38,446 nucleotides of DNA from Cardiobacteriaceae bacterium. GTDB lineage: Bacteria > Pseudomonadota > Gammaproteobacteria > Cardiobacteriales > Cardiobacteriaceae. The notes under the pieces are model-generated. The model was not told the origin of the DNA and searched no databases. It saw only the letters and a list, made by a program, of their open reading frames with translations. The translations under genes and the position numbers were made by a program. This document shows positions 8,903 through 18,308 of this stretch, in pieces; the first letter of the stretch is position 1; every line of letters starts with the position of its first letter. The DNA is taken from assembly GCA_030529365.1 (NCBI GenBank), contig JAUMXB010000021.1, positions 1 to 38,446 of the forward strand. Reading direction: 5' to 3'.

Positions 8903-10389
8903 GTGACATCGCCCAGGACGACAACAAACTGATCGCCGAACGCCGCGAAAAACTGAACAAAATCCGCGAAAAAGGCATCGCTTTCCCCAACCATGTGCGC
9001 CCCACGCACCGCGCCGCCGATCTCCATGCCGAATTTGACGGCGTGGAAGACGAAGAGGCGCTGAAAGCCGCGGGCGATATCACCGTTGCCGGGCGCATGA
9101 TGGGCAAGCGCATCATGGGCAAGGCGAGCTTCTGCGCCATCCAGGACGGCAGCGGCGCGCGCATTCAGGCCTATGTGGCGCGCGATGACCTGCCGGAAGG
9201 CGTCTATGCCGATTTCAAAACCTGGGACGTGGGCGACATCATCGCCATCAAGGGCCATCTGTTCCGCACCAAGACCGGCGAACTGACCGTGCATGCCGCG
9301 TCTGCCGAACTGCTCACCAAATCGCTGCGCCCGCTGCCGGAAAAATTCCACGGACTGACCGACCAGGAAACGCGCTATCGCCAGCGTTACGTGGACCTCA
9401 TCATGAACGCGGACAGCCGCGACATCTTCGTGAAACGCACCGCCATCATCGCCTACATCCGCCGCTTCTTTGCGGAGCGCGGCTTCCTCGAAGTGGAAAC
9501 GCCGATGATGCACCCGATTCCGGGCGGCGCGGCGGCAAAACCCTTCGCCACCCACCACAACGCCCTCGACATGCCGCTCTTTCTGCGCATCGCGCCCGAG
9601 CTGTATCTGAAGCGCCTGGTGGTCGGCGGCTTTGATCGTGTCTTTGAAATCAACCGCTCCTTCAGGAACGAAGGCGTCTCCACGCGGCACAACCCGGAAT
9701 TCACCATGCTGGAATTCTACTGGGCCTATGCCGATTACCGCGATCTGATGGATCTTTCCGAAGTGCTGCTGAAGGGGCTCGCGCAAAGCGTGCTCGGCAC
9801 CACGCGCTTCACCTATCAGGGGCAGGAAATCGACTTCGGCAAACCCTTCGCGCGCCTCACCATGCTCGAAGCCATTGCCCGGCACGCGCCGCAATATGCG
9901 GACAAGCTCAATGACGCGCAAGCGCTTGCCGAGATTCTCAAAACGCAATACAAGCAGAAAACCGACGGCCTGTCGCTCGCCAAGCTGCAAACCCTGCTCT
10001 TTGAAGAAGCAGTGGAAGACAAGCTCGTCCAGCCCACCTTCATCACCGCCTATCCCGCGGAAGTCTCGCCGCTGTCGCGCAGAAACGACGAAAATCCCGA
10101 GATTACCGACCGCTTCGAGCTGTTCATTGCCGGCCGCGAAATGGCCAACGGCTTCTCGGAATTGAACGATGCCGAAGACCAGGCCGAGCGCTTCCGCGCG
10201 CAGGTGGCGGCGAAAGACGCGGGCGACGACGAAGCCATGCACTATGACGCCGACTATATCCGCGCGCTCGAATACGGCCTGCCGCCCACCGCCGGACAGG
10301 GCATCGGCATTGACCGTTTGGTCATGTTGCTCACCGACAGCGCTTCCATCCGTGAGGTATTATTGTTCCCCCATATGCGGGCGGAATAA
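8899..10389 (+). CDS. lysS: Lysyl-tRNA synthetase, class II
   Basis: Charges tRNA-Lys with lysine in the cytoplasm. It is 496 residues, normal length. An N-terminal OB-fold anticodon-binding domain (about residues 60-150, with [16 protein letters not shown]) precedes the class II catalytic core. Motif 2 is [20 protein letters not shown] and motif 3 is [15 protein letters not shown]. The ATG overlaps the prfB stop by four bases, implying translational coupling within the prfB-lysS operon. A GGATGGGCG...CGCCCATCC palindromic repeat starts a few bases after the stop. Confidence 0.97.
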   Translation: MSDIAQDDNKLIAERREKLNKIREKGIAFPNHVRPTHRAADLHAEFDGVEDEEALKAAGDITVAGRMMGKRIMGKASFCAIQDGSGARIQAYVARDDLPEGVYADFKTWDVGDIIAIKGHLFRTKTGELTVHAASAELLTKSLRPLPEKFHGLTDQETRYRQRYVDLIMNADSRDIFVKRTAIIAYIRRFFAERGFLEVETPMMHPIPGGAAAKPFATHHNALDMPLFLRIAPELYLKRLVVGGFDRVFEINRSFRNEGVSTRHNPEFTMLEFYWAYADYRDLMDLSEVLLKGLAQSVLGTTRFTYQGQEIDFGKPFARLTMLEAIARHAPQYADKLNDAQALAEILKTQYKQKTDGLSLAKLQTLLFEEAVEDKLVQPTFITAYPAEVSPLSRRNDENPEITDRFELFIAGREMANGFSELNDAEDQAERFRAQVAAKDAGDDEAMHYDADYIRALEYGLPPTAGQGIGIDRLVMLLTDSASIREVLLFPHMRAE

Positions 10390-10402
10390 CACTTCAACCT
10401 CG

Positions 10403-10492
10403 TAGGATGGGCGTCAGCCCATGCGGTAACACCCCTTCGACAAGTGCATTGCGCTTGTCGAACCGCACAACGCCCATCCCACTCCTACCGAC
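10403..10492. repeat. Clover-leaf inverted repeat, GTAGGATGGGCG type
   Basis: Outer arms GGATGGGCG and CGCCCATCC enclose two further hairpins: TGGGC-GTCA-GCCCA and CGACAAG-N9-CTTGTCG. A related hairpin, read on the minus strand as TAGGGTGGGCGTCAGCCCAC, lies at 30.1 kb. There is no ORF. It sits between lysS and the L,D-transpeptidase gene and resembles REP-like repeats. Confidence 0.75.
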
Positions 10493-10501
10493 GAGAACCC
10501 C

Positions 10502-11407
10502 ATGAAAACATTTGCCAAAGCTCTCCTCGCCGCAGCCCTTGCCATGAGCGCTGCCGCCCACGCCGAGCGTTATGACCTGCCGCCGCAGGATATCGGCGTC
10601 GTCGGCAAAATCCAGATCATCAGCGCGCACGAAGGCGAAACCTTCGCCGATATCGGCCGCGAATACGCGCTCGGCTTCGAAGCGCTGGAAAAGGCCAACC
10701 GCAGCCTCGATCCGCTCTATCTCAAGGAAGGCAACCAGGTCTTTTTGCCGACGCGCTTCATCCTGCCCAATGCACCGCGCGAAGGCATCGTCATCAACCT
10801 GCCGGAAATGCGCCTCTATTACTACACCCCGGATCACCGCGAAGTGCATGCCTACGCCATCGGCATCGGCCGTGAGGGGCGTGATACCCCGCTTGGCGTG
10901 CAAACCATCATCGAAAAGCGCAAGGATCCGAGCTGGACGCCGCCCGCTTCCATCCGCGCCGAACATGCGGCCGAAGGCCATCCCCTGCCTGCCGTGGTGC
11001 CACCCGGGCCGGAAAACCCGCTTGGCACGCGCGCCATGCGCCTTTCCAACCCGAGCTATCTCATCCATGGCACGCACCGCCCCGATGGCGTCGGCATGCG
11101 CGTCTCCTCCGGCTGCATTCGCCTGCATCCGGAAAGCGTGGAAGAGCTGTTCGACATGGTCTCGAACGGCACCAAGGTCAATATCATCAAGCAGCACATG
11201 AAAGTGGGCTGGTACGGCGACAGCCTCTATCTCGAATACCACAGTCCGCTTGCCGAAGACGGCATCCCCGATGAAGTCGCCCTGCAACAGGCGCGCGACG
11301 TGGTTTACAAGGCAGTCGGCGCGCGCGGCTATCAGGTCGCCGACGAACTCATCGACGCGGTGGTGCGCGAAGCAAGCGGCCTGCCGGTGGAAATTGCTTA
11401 TTATTGA
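10502..11407 (+). CDS. L,D-transpeptidase (YkuD domain), ErfK/YbiS-like
   Basis: Periplasmic cysteine transpeptidase that makes 3-3 peptidoglycan cross-links or anchors lipoprotein to peptidoglycan. It has 301 residues: a signal peptide ending about residue 21 (ALAMSAAAHA), a LysM-like segment at about 38-85 (SAHEGETFADIGREYALG... NQVFLP), and the YkuD domain from about 95. The catalytic signature is complete: H189 in YLIHGTHRP and SSGCIRLHP with nucleophile C205. This arrangement matches E. coli ErfK/YbiS/YcfS, but which paralogue it equals cannot be judged. A second, different L,D-transpeptidase is encoded at 17.5 kb. Start chosen from the signal peptide; a hairpin terminator follows at 11439. 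Confidence 0.92.
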   Translation: MKTFAKALLAAALAMSAAAHAERYDLPPQDIGVVGKIQIISAHEGETFADIGREYALGFEALEKANRSLDPLYLKEGNQVFLPTRFILPNAPREGIVINLPEMRLYYYTPDHREVHAYAIGIGREGRDTPLGVQTIIEKRKDPSWTPPASIRAEHAAEGHPLPAVVPPGPENPLGTRAMRLSNPSYLIHGTHRPDGVGMRVSSGCIRLHPESVEELFDMVSNGTKVNIIKQHMKVGWYGDSLYLEYHSPLAEDGIPDEVALQQARDVVYKAVGARGYQVADELIDAVVREASGLPVEIAYY

Positions 11408-11438
11408 GGGCCTATTACTGAGCCATGCCCCGCCCACC

Positions 11439-11466
11439 AAAAAAGCGCCATTTGGCGCTTTTTTTA
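11439..11466. terminator. Intrinsic terminator after the L,D-transpeptidase gene
   Basis: AAAAAAGCGCCA and TGGCGCTTTTTT arms form a stem of up to 12 bp followed by Ts, 31 bp past the stop codon. Symmetric, so usable in either direction. Confidence 0.85.
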
Positions 11467-11640
11467 TGCGTTGCCCGATACGCGACAAAATATCTCTATC
11501 TGGTTAAAGATATGATGCCTCGTGATGGAAGAATTGGGGAGATGGCAGAAATCAAACCGTTTTTCCGATTTCGGAATGGGTTTGAAACATGGCCATTCGA
11601 CCTGAAAACCCGCACATGTTCTCCGATCAATGGACGGCGC
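11467..11640. other. Gene-free DNA, nothing recognised
   Basis: The first part of a roughly 0.9-kb gene-free gap between the L,D-transpeptidase and HIRAN genes. Short open frames here have no coding character or Shine-Dalgarno. The rest of the gap is filled by a paired-hairpin repeat (11648) and a dispersed element (11876). Confidence 0.5.
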
Positions 11641-11647
11641 AGATGTA

Positions 11648-11714
11648 GGGACGTAGCCTGCTACGTCCCGGAATGACCCAATACCTGCACCACGGACGTT
11701 GCAGGCAACGTCCC
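11648..11714. repeat. Paired-hairpin REP-like element (ACGTAG/ACGTTG)
   Basis: Hairpin 1 (11648-11669) is GGGACGTAG-CCTG-CTACGTCCC. Hairpin 2 (11694-11714) is GGACGTTG-CAGG-CAACGTCC. Hairpin 2 is the reverse complement of hairpin 1 except for one compensated base pair. The same pair recurs at 33185 and four times from 37984. Confidence 0.85.
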
Positions 11715-11875
11715 TACCGCCAAACGTTCTGCCATTGCACAGCGATGGCGGGTGCAGGTTGCTGGTGAGTGCGCAGTACGAACCCCAACATGTTGAGCTT
11801 CATCATGCCGGGGCCGCTTGTCGCGAACTACTAGAGCGAATTGGATTTATCCGTTTACGCATGTAGTTGCGACGA

Positions 11876-12104
11876 AGCGCCTCAAAGCCCCTGGGCGCAG
11901 CCGCAGACGCGGGGCTTTTTTGGCGGAAATACGGGCTTGGGTGTTTGAGCGACAGCGAGTTTACAAGCCCGCCGCCAAAAGCCCCGCGGCAAGGGAAAAC
12001 TGCGCCCCGGGGTCGCTTTTCTTTGCCTACTTTCTTTGGCGACGCAAAGAACGTGTTCCTGTTTTTGGAGCCGGCCGCGCGGCCATGAAGCGCAATCTCG
12101 AAAA
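11876..12104. repeat. Dispersed element of about 220 bp, copy A
   Basis: Aligns in the same orientation with 35962-36178. Shared landmarks in order are GGGCGCAGCCGCA, a GCTT-rich turn, GGGCTTGG-TGTTTGAGCG, AAGCCCGCCGCCAAAAG, TTTCTTTGCCTACTTTCTTT, GGCGACGCAAAGAA, GCCGCGCGGCC and AAGCGCAATCTCGAAAAG. No coding frame is conserved. The TTTCTTTGCCTACTTTCTTT part forms an inverted repeat with the following GCAAAGAAAGTAGG, intact in copy B but degraded here. Confidence 0.8.
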
Positions 12105-12309
12105 GAGAAAACAATGCAGAAAATCGCCGTGAAACTTGTTGACGCAAATATTGTGGAAAACTTTGTTTCCCCTCGTCCCAATTCCAATGCATCCCAATCG
12201 AGCAATTGGCTTTTGCTTTGAGTTTCGTCGATATTTAAACCAAAAGCGCACCAACCTGCGTTTCTGTTCTGCTTTTTATTGATTTGGCTATATATTCCGC
12301 CAAATTCCC

Positions 12310-12666
12310 TCATCCCTTGCCCTGGCGATCGGGGTAAATGGCGAGGCTGATCCACTGGCTGTCGTCGCTTTCCGGCTCGATCTCGGTGATTTCGCCGTGG
12401 ATCCTGCCGCCGTAGCGGCTGATGAGATGCTGCACCAATTCCGCCTTGCTGGCCGGAATGTAGCCGATTTTGTTCTGGTGCCACAGCACCATGACGGCAT
12501 TCCTGTCATGCGGGTTATCCGGCTCGCGCTGCAAGGTGAGCGGATCGCCGCGCTGCATGATGTCGGAAAGGTCTGCGGCGCGATAATGCTTGAGGCCACG
12601 GATGGGCAGGTGGGCAATCACGGGTTTGCGCAACAGGCGCTGGATCAGGCGACGGATGGCGTTCAT
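12310..12666 (-). CDS. Small HIRAN-domain protein
   Basis: A 118-residue protein that is essentially one HIRAN domain, the fold found at the N-terminus of HLTF/Rad5 helicases, where it binds 3' ssDNA ends. Seen: GLKHYRAADLSDIMQRGDPL, then LQREPDNPHDRNAV, then KIGYIPASKAELVQHL, the usual HIRAN order (REPxNPxDxNAV and IGYIP are hallmarks). A short basic N-terminus (IRRLIQRLLRKP) precedes it. There is no helicase or nuclease next to it; bacteria often encode such stand-alone HIRAN proteins of unknown role. It lies downstream of serS on the same strand but is separated by an AAGCGCTT element. No clear Shine-Dalgarno, so the start is less sure. Confidence 0.8.
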   Translation of the reverse strand: MNAIRRLIQRLLRKPVIAHLPIRGLKHYRAADLSDIMQRGDPLTLQREPDNPHDRNAVMVLWHQNKIGYIPASKAELVQHLISRYGGRIHGEITEIEPESDDSQWISLAIYPDRQGKG

Positions 12667-12684
12667 TTTTGTTTTTTAGTGAAA

Positions 12685-12769
12685 TATAGTTGTTTTTTAC
12701 CACCAATAAGCGCTTGTTATGATAAAAAATTACTATAATAAGCGCTTAATATGATGGGTTTTTACCATT

Positions 12770-12771
<2 letters not shown>
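12685..12771. repeat. AAGCGCTT palindromic element, dimer
   Basis: Cores at 12708 and 12740, 32 bp apart. The outer left arm is TATAGTTGTTTTTTACC. The right end runs into the serS stop codon (12770-12772). Confidence 0.85.
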
Positions 12772-14056
<1,285 letters not shown>

Positions 14057-14386
14057 TTATTGGACGGCAAGAGACGGATTATCGACACGAACCACGTGGC
14101 CATCCGCGCCGTAATGAATGACAAGATTGCGGGCAAAAGTGCGCTGGCTCTTGCCGCTTTCATAACGATAAAGATAAGTATCCTGCTCGGGATGGAAAGG
14201 ATCCTGCATCACCGGGCTGCCCAGCAAGCGGTGCACTTCCTCGCGCGACATGCCGGGGCGGATCAGGGCGATGGTGGCGTCGTCGTAGAGATTGCCCTGC
14301 ACCACATCGGTGCGGTACATGAAAGGCGTAAAGCCGCAGGCCGCAAGGCCGAGGCTACAGGCAAGCAAAACAAAAATGCGGGGCAT
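14057..14386 (-). CDS. bamE: Outer membrane assembly lipoprotein BamE (SmpA/OmlA)
   Basis: Small outer-membrane lipoprotein of the BAM complex that inserts beta-barrel proteins. It has 109 residues with a lipoprotein signal peptide (lipobox LAAC, lipidated C17). The SmpA/OmlA core shows IALIRPGMSREEVHRLLGSP and YLYRYESG. The start at 14386 is set by the signal peptide; the frame is open further upstream but without sense. Transcribed with serS downstream. Confidence 0.93.
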   Translation of the reverse strand: MPRIFVLLACSLGLAACGFTPFMYRTDVVQGNLYDDATIALIRPGMSREEVHRLLGSPVMQDPFHPEQDTYLYRYESGKSQRTFARNLVIHYGADGHVVRVDNPSLAVQ

Positions 14387-14523
14387 GGCCTTATCCTGTG
14401 AACATGGAAAGCGGGCATTATAGCCAAAGCGCCGCCTTTGCCATACCGGCAAAGCGCGCGGCATGGCGGCAAACCGGCACACAAAACCATAACGCGCCAA
14501 ACACTTAACACAAAACCACCAAA
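14387..14523. other. Divergent intergenic region, left part
   Basis: First part of the 320-bp gap between bamE (minus) and the superoxide dismutase gene (plus). I see no gene or clear promoter here. The right part of the gap contains an AAGCGCTT monomer and the dismutase promoter. Confidence 0.5.
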
Positions 14524-14576
14524 AACAATATCTTTTTACCATCATGAAGCGCTTGTTGCGGTAAAAAACAACCATT
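14524..14576. repeat. AAGCGCTT palindromic element, monomer
   Basis: Single core at 14547 inside arms CTTTTTACCATCATG and TTGCGGTAAAAAACA. About 53 bp, the single-unit form. Lies in the bamE/sod divergent region. Confidence 0.8.
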
Positions 14577-14646
14577 TATATGACAAAAATGAGAAACAAA
14601 AACATCGATATCTCCAACAGCCTGTTCACCCATGCCAAATCCAATC

Positions 14647-14675
14647 TTGCAAAAAATCTATCGATAAGCTACTTT
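14647..14675 (+). promoter_or_regulatory. Candidate sigma-70 promoter of the superoxide dismutase gene
   Basis: TTGCAA (-35) and TACTTT (-10) with 17-bp spacing, ending 32 bp before the start codon. Each hexamer matches consensus at four of six positions. A strong AAAGGAG ribosome site follows. Confidence 0.45.
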
Positions 14676-14706
14676 AATCAACCTCTATAAATCAAAGGAG
14701 CAAATC

Positions 14707-15318
14707 ATGAGCTTTGAATTTCCTTCCCTTCCCTATGCTTGCGACGCGCTGGAGCCGGTCATCGACAAAATGACCATGGAAATCCACCATGGCCGCCACC
14801 ACAAGGCCTATTTCGACAACTTCACTGCCGCCATCAAGGATACTCCGGCGACCAATGAAAGCCTCGAAGCCATCCTCGCCAACATCAGCCAGCAAAGCCC
14901 GGCCGTGCGCAACAACGGTGGCGGCTTCTACAACCACAACCTGTTCTGGAAAGTCATGAGCCCTAACGGCGGCGGCGAACCGACTGGCGCCCTGGCACAG
15001 GCCATCAACGACACCTTCGGCAGCTTCGATGCCTTCAAGGCCCAGTTCAAAGACGCCGGCATCAAGCAATTCGGCTCCGGCTGGGCCTGGCTCATCGTCG
15101 GCAAAGACGGCAAACTGGCGATTACCAGCACTCCCAACCAGGACAACCCGCTGATGGACGTTGCCGCCGTACAGGGCACGCCCATCCTCGGCTGCGACGT
15201 CTGGGAGCACGCCTACTACCTCAACTACCAGAACAAGCGCCCGGATTATCTCGAAGCGTGGTGGAAAGTGGTCAACTGGGATTACGTCGCCGAACTTTAC
15301 AGCAAGGCCACTGCCTGA
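14707..15318 (+). CDS. sodA: Superoxide dismutase, Fe/Mn family (Mn-type signatures)
   Basis: Converts superoxide to O2 and H2O2. It is 203 residues, full length, without a signal peptide, hence cytoplasmic. Metal ligands are H27, H77 (FYNHNLFW), D164 and H168 (DVWEHAYY). Metal-type markers favour manganese or cambialistic use: GGG before the second ligand, and Q145 in PNQDNPLM rather than the Gln at the iron-type position. The symbol is therefore sodA-like, but metal choice cannot be proven from sequence. AAAGGAG lies 7 nt before the ATG. A hairpin terminator separates it from the HAD gene downstream. Confidence 0.93.
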   Translation: MSFEFPSLPYACDALEPVIDKMTMEIHHGRHHKAYFDNFTAAIKDTPATNESLEAILANISQQSPAVRNNGGGFYNHNLFWKVMSPNGGGEPTGALAQAINDTFGSFDAFKAQFKDAGIKQFGSGWAWLIVGKDGKLAITSTPNQDNPLMDVAAVQGTPILGCDVWEHAYYLNYQNKRPDYLEAWWKVVNWDYVAELYSKATA

Positions 15319-15333
15319 TCCGCAGCACCCCGC

Positions 15334-15356
15334 AAGCCCGCCCCGCGCGGGCTTTT
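15334..15356 (+). terminator. Intrinsic terminator after the superoxide dismutase gene
   Basis: AAGCCCG, 7-nt loop, CGGGCTT, then a run of Ts, 15 bp past the stop and just before the HAD gene start. Confidence 0.8.
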
Positions 15357-15380
15357 TCACATTCTCAACCACGAAAAACC

Positions 15381-16046
15381 ATGTCATTCCAGCTTGTCAT
15401 ATTTGATTGCGATGGCGTACTCGTTGACAGCGAAACCATCACCAGCCAGGTGTTCATCGACCTCGCGCGCGAACACGGCATCCACCTCGAACTCCCCTTC
15501 CTGCTCGAACACTGCGTTGGCCGCTCCCTTGCCGACAACATCCGCCATGTGGAAAGCGAGCATGGCACTACCCTGCCCGACAATTTTGCCGACCGTTTCC
15601 GCGCGCGCTCCATCGAAGTGCTCGCTGCCTCCGTGACTGCCATTCCCGGCATCGGGAACGCACTCGATGCCCTCGAAGCGCAACGCCTGCCCTATGCCGT
15701 CGCCTCCAGCGGCCGCCCGGAAAAAATGCGCACCACACTGGGTGCCACCGGCCTGCTGCCGCGCTTTGAAAACCGCATGTTCAGCGCCTTCCAGGTTGCC
15801 GCGCCCAAACCCGCGCCGGATGTTTTCCTCTTTGCCGCGGAAAACATGGGCGTTGCCCCCGAGCACTGCCTCGTCGTGGAAGACAGCGTAAGCGGCATCC
15901 GCGCCGGCATTGCCGCAGGCATGACCGTCTATGCCTACGCCGCGCACGCCCCCGCCGCAAGATTGCTCGCCGCCGGCGCGCACCGCACCTTTGCCGACAT
16001 GCGCGAACTGCCGCAAATAATTGCAGAAGGCAGAGCAATCGCATGA
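15381..16046 (+). CDS. HAD-superfamily phosphatase (beta-phosphoglucomutase/YieH-like)
   Basis: A 221-residue haloacid dehalogenase-type hydrolase, subfamily IA with an alpha-helical cap, likely acting on a small sugar phosphate. All four motifs are present: I, FDCDGVLVDSE at residues 8-18; II, VASSGRPEKM; III, the Lys in APKPAPDVFLFAAE; IV, VVEDSVSGIRAG. Closest by eye to E. coli YieH/YniC-type phosphatases, though beta-phosphoglucomutase cannot be excluded. The ATG at 15381 fits motif I position; the frame is open further upstream only across the sod end and terminator. No clear Shine-Dalgarno is visible. Confidence 0.88.
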   Translation: MSFQLVIFDCDGVLVDSETITSQVFIDLAREHGIHLELPFLLEHCVGRSLADNIRHVESEHGTTLPDNFADRFRARSIEVLAASVTAIPGIGNALDALEAQRLPYAVASSGRPEKMRTTLGATGLLPRFENRMFSAFQVAAPKPAPDVFLFAAENMGVAPEHCLVVEDSVSGIRAGIAAGMTVYAYAAHAPAARLLAAGAHRTFADMRELPQIIAEGRAIA

Positions 16047-16383
16047 ATGCCCTCTCTTCTCACGAGACTCTTGCTGTCGTGATCTGTTCCTATCGAAGAT
16101 CTGCGATGCAGATTGAAGTTGAGGAAAAGAAATTTTGTATTCGTTACCCTCATGCCCCAGCCTCTCGCTGCGCGAGCGATGCTTGTCGTTTGTCGCTTGT
16201 CGAACCCCACTAAAGATAGTTTATCTTGCTGAAAAATATAAATTTTTCGGAATTTCCCTACATGTTCATTCATGCGATTACCCTGGTATAACGGCACCTG
16301 CCATGGAACAAACCTGTGTACGCAGGGCGGTTGTTGCTTTGCGTACGGACGCAAGCGCCTGCCGGATGGCAATCATGGTCTTG
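16047..16383. other. Gene-free region of about 340 bp
   Basis: Between the convergent HAD and TAXI genes. Short open frames have no coding character, and I recognise no RNA gene. Low-complexity pieces such as CTCGCTGCGCGAGCGATG form small hairpins only. Confidence 0.5.
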
Positions 16384-16466
16384 ATGGTAAATTTTCTCAC
16401 CATCAAGCGCTTATATTGAGAAATTTTCTCACATAAAGCGCTTATTTATGGTAAAAAATCACTATT
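16384..16466. repeat. AAGCGCTT palindromic element, dimer
   Basis: Cores at 16405 and 16436, 31 bp apart. The left arm is the inner type (GGTAAATTTTCTCACC) and the right arm the outer type (GGTAAAAAATCACTATT). Ends seven bases before the TAXI stop codon. Confidence 0.85.
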
Positions 16467-16472
16467 TTTGAG

Positions 16473-17495
16473 TTAAAAACGTTTTCCAATCTCGTTGTAG
16501 TATTTTTTCGCGCCGGGATGCAGGGGAATGCCGATGCCTTTGAGGGCGTTGTCCATTTCCCATGCGCCCCTTGGCATCACGTCCATGAGCCAGGTGACGT
16601 GGCTTTTGCCTTCCCAGGCAGCTTTGGTGAGGGCGTAAACTCGTTCTTCTTCCATGGCGGCGGTGGTCAGCCACAGCGCTTGTACGGCCACGCCTGCCAC
16701 GGCTTCTGTTTGCGCCTGGTAGGTGTTGGCAGGGATGGTGAAGGGCTGGTAGTAGCTGTTTTCGCGCACGAGCTGTTTCAGGGCATCGCCGCGAATGGCG
16801 AGCAGGCGCACGGGCTTTTGCGCGGCGATGTTTTTCACCAGCGGGTTGCCGGCCGCCGAGAAGAAGAACAGGGCATCGACGTCGCCTTGCAGGAAGCTGC
16901 GCATGGCGTCGTCGAGCTTGAGGTTTTCCGTGTGGTAGTCGCCGCTTTTCAGGCCGTAGAGGGTGAGCAGGTTTTGCGCGCTGCCGAGCGTGCCGCTTTG
17001 CATGGAGCCCATGGCGATGCGCTTGCCAGCCAGCGCTTCGATGCCGGTGATGCCGCTCTCTTCGGCGACGACGATATGCAGCACTTCGGGATAGAAGCTG
17101 GCAATGGCGCGCAGGGCGTCGTTGCCCTTGTCTTCAAACGGCGGCTGGCCGCTGTAGGCGGCATAGGCAAGGCTGGATTGGGCAAAGGCGGTTTGCGCCT
17201 TGCCGGTGCGCAGCCGTTCGAGGTTGTCGAGCGAGCCTTCGCTGGAGACGTTGACCAGCACGCCGCCATCCAGTCCGCAGCCCTTGTCGCAGGGAAGCGC
17301 GCCGGGCGGCTGGGAAACGACGCCGCCGAGCACGTTGGCAAACCAGTAGTACATGCCGTCGCGCTCGCCGGATGCCAGCGTGATCCAGTGCGGCGCCGGC
17401 GTTTCAGCGCTCTCCGTTGCCGCAGGAGCCGTTCCGTTTTCCGCAGCCATGGCGCTGCCCAATGCCAGCCCCAGCCACAAGATGCCTCGCCTCAT
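16473..17495 (-). CDS. TAXI-family TRAP transporter solute-binding protein
   Basis: Periplasmic receptor of the TAXI class of tripartite (TRAP) transporters, some of which bind glutamate/glutamine or dicarboxylates. It has 340 residues with a signal peptide to about residue 18 (LGLALGSAMAA). Family features seen: the start of the mature domain ITLASGERDGMYYWFANVL, ASGERDGMYY resembling TAXI GxxxGxYY, VNVSSEGSLDNLERLRTGKAQTAFAQSS, and IAMGSMQSGT. The C-terminal HPGAKKYYNE is also typical. No TRAP permease is adjacent. It lies 27 bp downstream of the L,D-transpeptidase gene, so it may belong to the dacB transcript; a cell-wall-linked role would be speculative. Confidence 0.88.
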   Translation of the reverse strand: MRRGILWLGLALGSAMAAENGTAPAATESAETPAPHWITLASGERDGMYYWFANVLGGVVSQPPGALPCDKGCGLDGGVLVNVSSEGSLDNLERLRTGKAQTAFAQSSLAYAAYSGQPPFEDKGNDALRAIASFYPEVLHIVVAEESGITGIEALAGKRIAMGSMQSGTLGSAQNLLTLYGLKSGDYHTENLKLDDAMRSFLQGDVDALFFFSAAGNPLVKNIAAQKPVRLLAIRGDALKQLVRENSYYQPFTIPANTYQAQTEAVAGVAVQALWLTTAAMEEERVYALTKAAWEGKSHVTWLMDVMPRGAWEMDNALKGIGIPLHPGAKKYYNEIGKRF

Positions 17496-17522
17496 GTATG
17501 TTTCTCCTCTATGTTGTGCGGA

Positions 17523-18308
17523 TTATTGTTGGGCGACGTTGCGCATGCTGCCGACCATTTGTTGTTCCGCGGTTTTTTCGTAATTGACTTCATAGCGCTT
17601 GTTGACGACATCGATCACCGGCGGATAGCGGTAGGACTCGAAATAGTCGTAACCGGGTTTGAGCATTTGCCAGAAGGATGCCCAGCGGTGGCCGCCGTGG
17701 CGCATCATGTTCTCCGTGGTGAGATGGAAGGGGAAGATATGCACCGGCACTTCTTTTTGCCCGTATTGCAGGGCGATGCCGACCAGCGTGTAGATTTCCT
17801 CGATCTGGCGGTCGCCCATGGCATAGCAGCCGACGGAGACGCAATCGCCGTGCACCATCAGGTAGTTGCCGGTGTAGCCGTGTGCGCGGTCATAGGCGTT
17901 GGGATAGCCGAGATTGAAGGAAAGGTGATACTGGCTGTTGGGGTTGAGCGCTTTCATGCCGACCTTATAGAAGCCCTCCGGTGACTGCTTGTCGCCCTGG
18001 CGCAGTTTTGGCCCCAGCTCGCCGGAATAGACGCAGATCGGGTAGCGCTGGTAAAGCTCATAATGGCCGCCTTCCTTTTGCATCCACGCTTCCAGCACGT
18101 TTTCCGTCTTGAAAATGCGCACATAAAGCGGCGCGCCCCAGCGGAAGCCGCGCGCTTCAATGCGCTCTTTCACGTTGCGCGTGAGCGGATCGAGTATCGG
18201 CTCGACTTGCGCCTGCTTGACCGGCGGAGCGGGTGGCGGCGCGCTGCATGCCGCGAGCGCCAGACAGGCAAGAACCGCCAGTTGTTTCATCATGTTGGTA
18301 AATCTCAT
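17523..18308 (-). CDS. Lipoprotein L,D-transpeptidase family protein (YafK/DpaA-like)
   Basis: YkuD-fold enzyme acting on peptidoglycan in the periplasm. It has 261 residues, with a lipoprotein-type N-terminus (lipobox LAAC, C21) and a proline-rich linker (APPPAPPV). The catalytic block is YLMVHGDCVSVGCYAMGDRQ, with H153 and nucleophile C161. This HGxCxSxGCYAM form is that of E. coli YafK (DpaA/LdtF), which removes Braun lipoprotein from peptidoglycan. Unlike that protein, it seems lipid-anchored. The ATG at 18308 overlaps the dacB stop (ATGA), which favours it over internal ATGs at 18293 and 18290. Same transcript as dacB. Confidence 0.88.
   Translation of the reverse strand: MRFTNMMKQLAVLACLALAACSAPPPAPPVKQAQVEPILDPLTRNVKERIEARGFRWGAPLYVRIFKTENVLEAWMQKEGGHYELYQRYPICVYSGELGPKLRQGDKQSPEGFYKVGMKALNPNSQYHLSFNLGYPNAYDRAHGYTGNYLMVHGDCVSVGCYAMGDRQIEEIYTLVGIALQYGQKEVPVHIFPFHLTTENMMRHGGHRWASFWQMLKPGYDYFESYRYPPVIDVVNKRYEVNYEKTAEQQMVGSMRNVAQQ

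Noticed and set aside
8773-10242. 489-codon minus-strand open frame
   Set aside because: Antisense to lysS, which has clear class II synthetase motifs.
11829-11875. Further MITE end starting CTAGAGCGAATTGG
   Set aside because: It resembles the right end of the 33.1-kb element read inward, but no matching second end or flanking CTAG was found.
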